A stretch of DNA of 64,000 nucleotides from Cyclobacterium qasimii M12-11B (GTDB lineage: Bacteria > Bacteroidota > Bacteroidia > Cytophagales > Cyclobacteriaceae). The position numbers were made by a program, and so were the translations under genes. Where the stretch lies: NCBI RefSeq assembly GCF_000427295.1, contig NZ_ATNM01000065.1:29378-93377 (forward strand), written 5' to 3'. Below the pieces are notes generated by a model. It did not search any database. It was not told where the DNA came from and was given only the letters and a program-made list of their open reading frames with translations. This document shows positions 53,552-61,225 of the stretch, in pieces; the first letter of the stretch is position 1; the number at the start of each line of letters is the position of its first letter.

Positions 53552-53557
53552 TGGGTT

Positions 53558-55132
53558 TTAGATATTTATTAAATACTTTCTGGCTAATTTATAAAATTCT
53601 TCTAACTCTTCACTTATCCATGCCTCATCTTTGCCAAGTTCCTTCGCCATTATAGCCGCTACTTTCGGAGCCATTAGCATAGATGCTTTGGCATCAAGTA
53701 ATAAAATCCTGCAACGACGAGAAAGGAAATCTTCAATCTTGAGTGCCATCTCTTCCCGAACGGCAAAGACCACTTCAGCTCCAGTATAGGGGTAATTTTC
53801 GTGTATTCGCTCCGCCAAAGCTGAATCTTTCTTCTGCAAATCAAGAATAAATTTGGCATCTGTTCCGTACAGCTGCAAATGCCCTTTTATCTTTTCCTCA
53901 CTGTATCCATGGAGATGCTTGTCTGCTGAAGTACTTTCTATTTTACTTATTCCCTGACTTTTAAAATGAGCATCCACAGTGTCCTCTCCCATTTTCCTGA
54001 AAGTAGTCCACTTCCCACCAGTGATGGTGATCAACTTACTTTTAGAAACAATAACTTTATGGCTTCTGGAGATTTCCTTGGTTTTAGTACTTCCTTCTTT
54101 AGGAGCTGCAAGGGGTCGAAGACCGGCAAAAACAGACAAAACATCTGCTCTCTTCGGTGGTTTCACTAGATAATTACTAGCTGTATCCAATATGAAATTA
54201 ATCTCAGCAGCCAAAGGCCTCGGCTCCATTTTTGGTTTTTTCACCAAAGTATCGGTAGTCCCTACTACTAACTTGCCTTCCCATGGAACAGCAAAAAGCA
54301 CCCTGCCATCAGAAGTTTCAGGAATCATTAATGCATCATTACCTCCCAAAAAGGAGCTGTCCATCACCAAATGAATCCCTTGACTTGGCTGGATCATTCT
54401 ACGGGCTTCAGGGTTATCCATTTGCAGGATTTTATCCGCAAAAACACCTGTAGCATTGACAACAGAAGTTGCGGAAATGACATAATTCTTCTTACCTATT
54501 AAATCCCTAAAGACCAAGCCATTAATTTTACCTGAGTCATCTTTAGTCAATTTGTTGACCCTTGCATAATTAAGAATGCAACCTCCCATTTCAATACAGG
54601 TCTTGGCAATTACCAAGGCCAACCGGGCATCATCAAATTGCCCATCATGGTATAGAATTCCGCCTTTCAATCCTTTTTGACGAATTTGAGGCAACCTTTT
54701 AATGGTTTCTTCCCTGGATACAAACTTGGATTTCCCAAGCCTCAGGCTACCAGCCATCCAATCGTATATTTTTAGGCCCAGGCCATATTTTAGTCGATCA
54801 AAATGCGTATACAGAGGAATAACAAAGGGCTGATTGATAGTCAAATGAGGCGCATTCCTCAATAATCGACCCCGCTCTCTCAAGGCTTCCAAAACCAAAC
54901 CTATTTCACCCTGAGCCAGGTAACGAACTCCTCCATGCACAAGCTTGGTGCTACGGCTTGAAGTGCCTTTAGCAAAATCCGATTTCTCTAATAATAAGAC
55001 CTTCAAACCCCTCGATAATGCATCCAATGCAACACCTAACCCAGAAGCACCGCCTCCGATTATTACCAGGTCCCAACTTCCCTTTTCGTCTTTAATTCTT
55101 GATAAACTATTCTTTCTAATCATCGCCACCAT
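53558..55132 (-). CDS. glpD: Glycerol-3-phosphate dehydrogenase (FAD-dependent)
   Basis: 524 aa. FAD-binding dinucleotide motif IIGGGASGLGVALDA (about 24-38), then LLEKSDFAKGTSSRSTKLVHGG, IPETSDGRVLFAVPWEGKLV and ITGGKWTTFRKMGEDTV, all typical of aerobic GlpD. The C-terminal ~130 aa form the helical cap. Oxidises glycerol-3-phosphate to DHAP and passes electrons to quinone at the inner membrane. First gene of the operon, divergent from the GlpR-like regulator. An ATG at codon 4 is an alternative start. Confidence 0.96.
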   Translation of the reverse strand: MVAMIRKNSLSRIKDEKGSWDLVIIGGGASGLGVALDALSRGLKVLLLEKSDFAKGTSSRSTKLVHGGVRYLAQGEIGLVLEALRERGRLLRNAPHLTINQPFVIPLYTHFDRLKYGLGLKIYDWMAGSLRLGKSKFVSREETIKRLPQIRQKGLKGGILYHDGQFDDARLALVIAKTCIEMGGCILNYARVNKLTKDDSGKINGLVFRDLIGKKNYVISATSVVNATGVFADKILQMDNPEARRMIQPSQGIHLVMDSSFLGGNDALMIPETSDGRVLFAVPWEGKLVVGTTDTLVKKPKMEPRPLAAEINFILDTASNYLVKPPKRADVLSVFAGLRPLAAPKEGSTKTKEISRSHKVIVSKSKLITITGGKWTTFRKMGEDTVDAHFKSQGISKIESTSADKHLHGYSEEKIKGHLQLYGTDAKFILDLQKKDSALAERIHENYPYTGAEVVFAVREEMALKIEDFLSRRCRILLLDAKASMLMAPKVAAIMAKELGKDEAWISEELEEFYKLARKYLINI

Positions 55133-55151
55133 TTTACATTACTAAAGTAAC

Positions 55152-55183
55152 ACAAAAGGAAATAAAAAGAAACAAAAGGAAAT
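55152..55183. promoter_or_regulatory. Phased repeats, candidate GlpR operator
   Basis: ACAAAAGGAAAT occurs at 55152-55163 and again at 55172-55183, exactly 20 bp apart. A related AAAAAGAAAC lies between, so GAAA occurs at 55159, 55169 and 55179 (10-bp period). All face the same side of the helix, next to the regulator's -7 box and 20 bp from glpD. A direct-repeat operator for the DeoR-type regulator is the natural reading. Confidence 0.55.
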
Positions 55184-55190
55184 CATTTTG

Positions 55191-55198
55191 TATATTTG
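55191..55198 (+). promoter_or_regulatory. -7 promoter box of the glpR-like gene
   Basis: TATATTTG matches TAnnTTTG, 21 bp before the ATG at 55220. The phased repeats cover the area where the -33 element should be, which would let the regulator repress its own gene. Confidence 0.55.
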
Positions 55199-55219
55199 CA
55201 CTTCAATCTTTCTCCTATT

Positions 55220-55981
55220 ATGGTAATTGCTAAAAGACATAAACACATATTAGACAAGCTTGAGGAAGCGGGCTATGTTAGTGTGGCAGCTTTGAGTAAG
55301 GAAATGGATGTCACCATGGTTACTGTCAGGAAAGACCTCAGAATCCTGGAAGAAAAGGGCTTGCTTTTTAGAACCCATGGAAGCGCCACCCCTGTCGCCC
55401 CCTATGTCAATGACAAACCAGTTACTGAAAAGAGATTGGTCCAGGTAAGTCAAAAAAATGCTATAGCAGAAAAAGCCACCACATTTCTCCAACAAGACGA
55501 TGTGATTATTATTGGCTCGGGAACAACGGTTCTGGCATTTGCTCAGTCCATACCCAAAACGCTTTCAATCACCGTGCTTACTGCTGCCATGAATGTTAGT
55601 ATGGCATTATTGGATGTACCAGGAGCCGAGGTAGTTCAGCTGGGCGGAGTTGTGCGAAAGAGCAGTAGTTCAGTAGTAGGGCATTTTGCCGAAAACATGA
55701 TAAAGGATTTTGCCTGCAACAAATTATTTATCAGTGTAGATGGCATTGACCCTGAATTTGGATTGACAACATCCAATATATTAGAGGCTCATTTAAACAG
55801 TATCATGATTGCATCGGCTCAAAAAACAATCGTTTTAGCAGACAGCAGCAAGTTTGGCAAAAAGAGTTTTGGGAAGATCGCCAACCTTGAAGACATAGAC
55901 ACCTTAATTGTTGACAAGAACCTCTCCACACATTATGTAGAAATGCTCGAAGAAAAAGGCGTTAGAGTGATTTTGGTTTAG
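55220..55981 (+). CDS. glpR: DeoR/GlpR family transcriptional regulator
   Basis: 253 aa from ATG 55220. N-terminal DeoR winged HTH (RHKHILDKLEEAGYVSVAALSKEMDVTMVTVRKDLRILEEKGLLFRTHG) followed by the sugar-phosphate sensor domain with IIIGSGTTVLAFAQSI, VQLGGVVRKSSSSVVG, FISVDGIDPEFGLTTSN and IVLADSSKFGKKSF. These regulators respond to phosphorylated sugars or polyols. Its divergent position beside glpD-glpK-glpF makes glycerol-3-phosphate the likely signal and the glp operon the likely target. The symbol is given from context. Confidence 0.85.
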   Translation: MVIAKRHKHILDKLEEAGYVSVAALSKEMDVTMVTVRKDLRILEEKGLLFRTHGSATPVAPYVNDKPVTEKRLVQVSQKNAIAEKATTFLQQDDVIIIGSGTTVLAFAQSIPKTLSITVLTAAMNVSMALLDVPGAEVVQLGGVVRKSSSSVVGHFAENMIKDFACNKLFISVDGIDPEFGLTTSNILEAHLNSIMIASAQKTIVLADSSKFGKKSFGKIANLEDIDTLIVDKNLSTHYVEMLEEKGVRVILV

Positions 55982-56027
55982 ATGAGTTGCATTAGAGTGG
56001 TTGGTAATTACTGTTGGCCAAACGTAT

Positions 56028-56711
56028 TTACCCCCGCAAAACCTTGCCATCAGCCAACTCTATAATGCGTTGTGTTTTTTGAGCAAAATCCAAATCGTGG
56101 GTGACCACCAAAAGTGTTTTGTTATATTCTTCCGTTAGTTCTTTAAATATGTTGAACACAATGTCCGCATTTTTACTGTCCAAATTTCCGGTAGGCTCAT
56201 CACACATAATTATCAGGGGATCATTTATCATTGCCCTAGCGATGGCAACCCGTTGTTTTTCCCCGCCAGACAATTGATTGGCCATTTTATGGGCTAATTT
56301 TTCTATTCCTAAATCTTTCAGGAACTCATAAGCATTGTGCTCTAATTCTTCTTCACTTAGCCTATCCAACTTAAAGCCTGGCAACATCACATTCTTTAAT
56401 GCTGTAAACTCATTTAATAAATAATGGAATTGAAATACAAAGCCTATCTTTTCATTCCGTATGGCTGCCAATTCTTTTTCTGACTTGCCTCGGATGCTTA
56501 TACCATCTAATAAGAGTTCCCCTGTAAAGTCGGTATCCATGGTCGAGAGAATGTAAAGCAAAGTAGATTTCCCACTGCCTGACCTGCCAATGATTGAGGC
56601 GTATTCGCCTCGAGACAGACTAAATGAAACCTCCTTAAGGATGTCAATCTTGACAGGATTTAGGAATGATTTGCTAATCGCCTGAGCTTCTAATAGTATA
56701 TTTCCCTTCAT
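56028..56711 (-). CDS. ABC transporter ATP-binding protein (LolD/MacB type)
   Basis: 227 aa nucleotide-binding domain. Walker A GRSGSGKST (42-50), Q-loop FVFQFHYLLNEFTAL, signature LSGGEKQR (147-154), Walker B LIIMCDEPTGNLD, H-loop VVTHD. Size and sequence are of the LolD/MacB class, which drives periplasmic extrusion through a mechanotransmission permease. It abuts the permease gene; last gene of the HlyD-permease-ATPase operon. Confidence 0.93.
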   Translation of the reverse strand: MKGNILLEAQAISKSFLNPVKIDILKEVSFSLSRGEYASIIGRSGSGKSTLLYILSTMDTDFTGELLLDGISIRGKSEKELAAIRNEKIGFVFQFHYLLNEFTALKNVMLPGFKLDRLSEEELEHNAYEFLKDLGIEKLAHKMANQLSGGEKQRVAIARAMINDPLIIMCDEPTGNLDSKNADIVFNIFKELTEEYNKTLLVVTHDLDFAQKTQRIIELADGKVLRG

Positions 56712-57970
56712 CTACTTTCCTCTGATTATGATTACAGGATCTACCTTACTTGCTTTAATTGCAGGAAACCATCCTGCAAAAAAGGTGGTGACCAATGCAA
56801 AAATTGCTGCTACTGTATAATATTGAATGCCATAGTCAATTGGATAAGTAGTTACTGTGGGCATGGACGGTGAATTAAAAGGAATGGCATCTATGGTTAT
56901 TGAAAGTAAAACCCAAAAAGTATCCCAGCCAATGCTCCCGCAATACCTATACTCAAGGATATGGAGATGAAAATCTTCTTTACATCAGTACCAGCAAAAC
57001 CTGTGGCTTTTAGTATGGCAATAGTATCCATTTTTTCATAAATGAGCATGTTTAATATATTGTAGATCCCAAAGCCAGAAACGATTAGTAAAGTAATGCC
57101 AACGGCATAGGAAATAATTGAACGTACACTGCTACCTGTTTCAAACTGAGCATTGGCGGTTTGTATGTCTTCTGCGTCTATTTTAAAGAAGTTTTCATAT
57201 TCTACTGCCATGGCTGGGGCTTGAGTCATGTCTTGTAATTTGATTTGAATATCACTGATATAATTGCTGTTCTCTCCAAGGATTTTTTGGGTTGTAGACA
57301 AACTAGCAAAGCTTTGAACTTTATCTATCTCTGCAATTCCCGACTGAAAAAACCCAATTACTTTTAAGGAAAACTGTTCCCCTTCGGTTGAAGTAACGGT
57401 TATATTATCGCCTACCTTGGCCCTCATGATATCTGCAGCCCCTTGACCAAGGATGATACTATTTGAAACATTTTTAAGATCTAGGGGCTTTCCATCAAAT
57501 ACATAATCATTAAACGAGAAAAATGCAGCCTCTTTCTCGGGGTCAACGCCATTAATGATACCATTTAGGTCAATATTCCCAAGGTTATAAAAAACTTGAG
57601 CCGTTATTTTAGGAGCAACTCCTATAACTCGTTTGTCCTTGTTCAGCTTATCAATAATCTGTGGGGCATTGTATATTTCCTTACGGGTATTGGTCGGTTT
57701 TAGAGAGCTAATAAAATTATGGTGATCCTTATAATCTTCGGTTAAATCAATGGGCTGAATTTTAGAGGGAAGAATATCATTGTATAGACGAACGTGAGGT
57801 GTCCGGTTCAAGACTATTCCATCCAACAGCTGATTCAATCCTTCCATAAAACCCAGCAGGGAAATAAAAAAAGCAATGCTAAACGTAACACCAACAGCCG
57901 CAACAAGTGTTTGTTTCCATCGGGCACGCATAAGTGCACCAGAGATTTCTGTGATGTGTTTTATCTTCAT
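56712..57970 (-). CDS. FtsX/MacB-type ABC transporter permease, frameshifted near C-terminus
   Basis: About 420 aa when repaired. The first span (about 18-42) is followed by a large periplasmic domain and then a span pattern SIISYAVGITLLIVSGFGIY with NILNMLIYEKMDTIAILKAT, typical of LolC/MacB permeases. The frame breaks at a 4-base A-run (56908-56911; T4 on the coding strand). With five it continues LLSITIDAIPFNSP and ends in a normal final span and tail (FFAGWFPAIKASKVDPVIII). Start overlaps the HlyD stop by 1 bp (TAATG). Likely a sequencing deletion. Confidence 0.85.
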
Positions 57971-59052
57971 TACTCTGGAAGTTCTAGCCTGGTGTTCTCA
58001 TTTATGCCGGCCTTTATTTCTACCAGATCGTAGTCCATTAGGCCAACATCCACTTTTTGCAACGCTCCTCCTTCTAACATCACCGTTGTATCATTCACCA
58101 AATAATTTCTGGGAATAGTTAAGGCATTTTGTTGGGTATGGATTAAAATATTGGCTTCAACTGTAAGGTTCGGAAAAAGCTCAGCTGGGTTTTTGGTAAA
58201 TACTGCTTCAGCCTGAAAGGATCTAGTCCTAATGTTCATCATTGGGTCGATGGCAATAATTTTAGCCTCAAATACTTCAGATTTGTAGCTGTCCATTCGT
58301 ATGAATGCTTGTTGCCCTTTCTTTATTTTTACTATATCAAACTCATCAATATTCAATTCTATAATGAAATCCGCAGCGCCGATAACCGCTGCAGCTACTG
58401 AGCCATTTATTAAATCCCCTACCTCTTTGTTAATTTTATAAACCACTCCATCTACCTCACTTCTAACGATGAAATCACCTTCCAATATTTTTGCGATTTC
58501 TAAATTGTTTTTGCTTTGGTCTGACGACAGTTTAACTTGACGTTTTAGCTCCGCATAATTGGTGCGAGCAGAAGCCAAACTCTGTTTTGAGTTTTCAAAG
58601 TTCAACTCTTTCTGTTCTAAATCAATTCTGGTGCCGATGCTTTTGTCCCATAGGTTTTTCTGCCTTTGAAAAATTAAAGAATCGTTTGCTAGTTTCTTTT
58701 CCGCTAAGAGAATGGCCTTTTCCGCATCAAGTAATTTGTCTTTATTTAGAGAATAATCGGCAGCAGCTGAAGCTAGTCTTGCATTTTCAGTGGCTATTTT
58801 TGAGTTTTCATTGTCCAATTGAAAAATTGGGTCGCCCTTTTTCACCTGCATTCCTTCGGTTACAAATATTTTTTCTATAATCCCAGAGGACTTCCCAAAC
58901 ACCTCATATTGGTTTTTGCTTTTTATAAAGCCTGATGCATAAACACTTTCAGTAATGTCTTTAATTTGAGGCGTAATGGATTCATTTTCGCTGGAACAAG
59001 AAAGTAGCGTCGAAATTATCACTAGAGTTAGAACTAAAAAACTATTACTCAT
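57970..59052 (-). CDS. HlyD/RND-type periplasmic adaptor, lipoprotein
   Basis: 360 aa from ATG 59052 (MSNSFLVLTLVIISTLLSCS; lipobox TLLSC); an in-frame start 120 bp upstream would put 40 polar residues before the signal and is rejected. Adaptor features: half-lipoyl VYASGFIKSKNQYEVFGKSS, IEKIFVTEGMQVKKGDPIFQ, a long alpha-hairpin (about 95-190, coiled coil), the second lipoyl FIVRSEVDGVVYKINKEVGD and a beta-barrel. It links the ABC permease to the outer membrane for efflux. First gene of the operon; no outer-membrane TolC-like gene is present. Confidence 0.88.
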   Translation of the reverse strand: MSNSFLVLTLVIISTLLSCSSENESITPQIKDITESVYASGFIKSKNQYEVFGKSSGIIEKIFVTEGMQVKKGDPIFQLDNENSKIATENARLASAAADYSLNKDKLLDAEKAILLAEKKLANDSLIFQRQKNLWDKSIGTRIDLEQKELNFENSKQSLASARTNYAELKRQVKLSSDQSKNNLEIAKILEGDFIVRSEVDGVVYKINKEVGDLINGSVAAAVIGAADFIIELNIDEFDIVKIKKGQQAFIRMDSYKSEVFEAKIIAIDPMMNIRTRSFQAEAVFTKNPAELFPNLTVEANILIHTQQNALTIPRNYLVNDTTVMLEGGALQKVDVGLMDYDLVEIKAGINENTRLELPE

Positions 59053-59507
59053 CAGATTAAGGATTAATTTTGTTTGTTTCCTAGACAATTGTTTTTTTAA
59101 TACAATCTGGTCTAAAACAAGATCGTAAGCATATCGATAGTAAGTTTTCACTAAAAGACCAATACTTGGCACCTATTATAAGGTACGCTAATTTGTTAGT
59201 AAGTATAGGTAAAAGATAAAATACAATTAAACGTAATTATAGCAAAAGTACATTAAATTGCACCTGATTTATATCATGTATTTTTAGTTAAAAATACATG
59301 ATAACCTTAAGGTGGTGTTCCTTTTTGATAGTTTTTGCAAACTAAACCAGGATATTTAGTTCATTACAACAGCAAGAAAATTCAGGCTACCCTACTGATA
59401 TTTCGCATTGAGGCCCTCAATGTATTGATGCAAGAAACACTACAACCTTTGAACATTTAGCTCAAAAAAGATGCAATGAATCAAGGCTTTTAGTAAATCG
59501 ACAAGGG
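59053..59507. other. Spacer between the MscS and HlyD genes, with a 14-bp hairpin
   Basis: No gene-like frame. A perfect 14-bp inverted repeat at 59272-59285 / 59290-59303 (TATCATGTATTTTT and AAAAATACATGATA, loop AGTT) lies about 205 bp after the MscS stop; it may end MscS transcripts. The HlyD operon promoter must lie in this spacer but no clear TAnnTTTG is seen on the minus strand. Confidence 0.5.
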
Positions 59508-61184
59508 CTATTCCTTATCCTCTCCCTTTTCAGTTTTAATAAATGCATCAAGTCGTTTCTGATAGGATGCTTTGTCTCCTTCATAAACTGGCATCAAACC
59601 ACTTTTCTCAGGGAAGGTTTCCATGTGTAACGTTTGTGTGGGAAAGGCAAATCTCACTCCTAGTTCATTGGCTAGTCGGATGGCTGACAGAATCAATTCT
59701 TCTCTGGCCTTGAGCTCCTCCGGCCAGGAAGGCACTTTGAAAAAGACATAAAACATGATGTCTAAACTATAAGCTGAAAGATTGTTCAGGTATATATTAT
59801 AATAATCCTTCCGGGTCTTAGGGTGATTTTGAACGATTTTTCGCAAACCATTCAAATACACTTCAACCAATTCCGTGGGAGTATCATAAGTAATGGTAAT
59901 AGTAGTATAGAATCTTCTGTACTTTCTAAGCCCATGGTTATCTACGGTAGCATCTGCAATTTTCCCATTGGGAATGTACACAAGGGAATTTCTAAAAGTC
60001 CTCACCCTTGTGGAACGAAACCCTACTTCTTCAACCGTACCATCCACTTCACCGCTAGTGATCCAGTCACCTACTTGAAAAGGCTTGTCAATAAAGATCA
60101 TAACAGAACCGAAAAAGTTTTTGATAGTATCCTGGGCAGCCAATGCAAAGGCCAAGCCACCAATTGACAGGCCTGTAAGGAAAGGCACTATATCAATGCG
60201 CAAGGCGTATTTCAATATAAAAAGCGAACCTATAACAATGACAAAGGTTTTGAGGGTTTTTCGAACCAAAGGCACCAATTGATCATCTAGCGTAGAAGCC
60301 GTCTTGTCGGCCATCCGACTCATATAAGCAGACAGCACATCCACCAACTTATAAAAGATAATGGTAACTATAAAAGGTTCGGCTGCATTAAGCAATAAGG
60401 TGATCCAGGACGCGATATTAATTGGAAGTTGTAAAACACGAATAAATATTGCCAGTAGCAAAATAATGATGTAAATACTGATTATCCTGGCAACCGGGAG
60501 AAGGTACTGTTTGGCAATTTGTCCATATCCCGACTTGACAAGGAGGTAATAAAAGAGCCTATCAATCAATAGGGTAAAAAACTTATGACTTGTAAAAACC
60601 ATCAATACCAAAAAGAAAATCCCTACCAACTGCCACAAATACAATCCGAAATAATCCTGACTACCAATTCTGGGTAAAATGTCAAGCAACTTTGCTGTTC
60701 CAAAAGGATACGTTTCCTGGTGCAGTGCTTTGACATTTTTTACGGTAGCCGAAGAAAATTTCCATCTATCTCCAACTTTTTCAAGATAAACGGATGGAAG
60801 TGTTAACTCATCAAATACATAAACCTGTTGCCCATTTCTGATAGTATCTCTATAATCAGCAGCATTGGGAACCGTGTTCATCCGAACAAATACGCCTTTC
60901 CCATCAAACACCTGTTTTAGTTTGACTGCTAAAGCTGCAGCATCTTGCCCTTCGCTTCCAGCCATATTCAATGCTTTAGCCGCTACCTCTGGGTTATAAT
61001 TTGGTTCATTTAAGTTATAGAAAAAGGTATAAACCGTATGGTAAGGAGAACTGAAGTTATTGTGATCGGTAGTATCCTCGAGTACCAAAGACCCCGAATT
61101 GAAAACTTGTGCCTGAAGGGGTGAAAACCACCCAGAAAAAATCAAAAAACAAATTACTAATATATTTCGCATGCAATTATTCAT
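59508..61184 (-). CDS. MscS family mechanosensitive ion channel with signal peptide and N-terminal domain
   Basis: 558 aa. Signal peptide (RNILVICFLIFSGWFSPLQA), then a periplasmic domain of about 150 aa, four to five membrane spans (about 180-345), and the MscS core: pore helix GLSIGGLAFALAAQDTIKNF, the beta domain FIDKPFQVGDWITSGEVDGT then VEEVGFRSTRVRTFRNSLVY and IPNGKIADATVDNHGLR, and the alpha/beta cage. It would release solutes on hypo-osmotic shock. Codon 5 (ATG 61172) is an alternative start. The extra periplasmic domain distinguishes it from minimal MscS. Confidence 0.92.
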   Translation of the reverse strand: MNNCMRNILVICFLIFSGWFSPLQAQVFNSGSLVLEDTTDHNNFSSPYHTVYTFFYNLNEPNYNPEVAAKALNMAGSEGQDAAALAVKLKQVFDGKGVFVRMNTVPNAADYRDTIRNGQQVYVFDELTLPSVYLEKVGDRWKFSSATVKNVKALHQETYPFGTAKLLDILPRIGSQDYFGLYLWQLVGIFFLVLMVFTSHKFFTLLIDRLFYYLLVKSGYGQIAKQYLLPVARIISIYIIILLLAIFIRVLQLPINIASWITLLLNAAEPFIVTIIFYKLVDVLSAYMSRMADKTASTLDDQLVPLVRKTLKTFVIVIGSLFILKYALRIDIVPFLTGLSIGGLAFALAAQDTIKNFFGSVMIFIDKPFQVGDWITSGEVDGTVEEVGFRSTRVRTFRNSLVYIPNGKIADATVDNHGLRKYRRFYTTITITYDTPTELVEVYLNGLRKIVQNHPKTRKDYYNIYLNNLSAYSLDIMFYVFFKVPSWPEELKAREELILSAIRLANELGVRFAFPTQTLHMETFPEKSGLMPVYEGDKASYQKRLDAFIKTEKGEDKE

Positions 61185-61225
61185 TGTTATAAACCTCCCT
61201 TAATTTTACTTGCCTTCCCTCAAAT

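Noticed and set aside
55196..55219. Upstream TTG start for the GlpR-like regulator
   Set aside because: It overlaps the -7 promoter box, and the conserved DeoR N-terminus begins right after ATG 55220.
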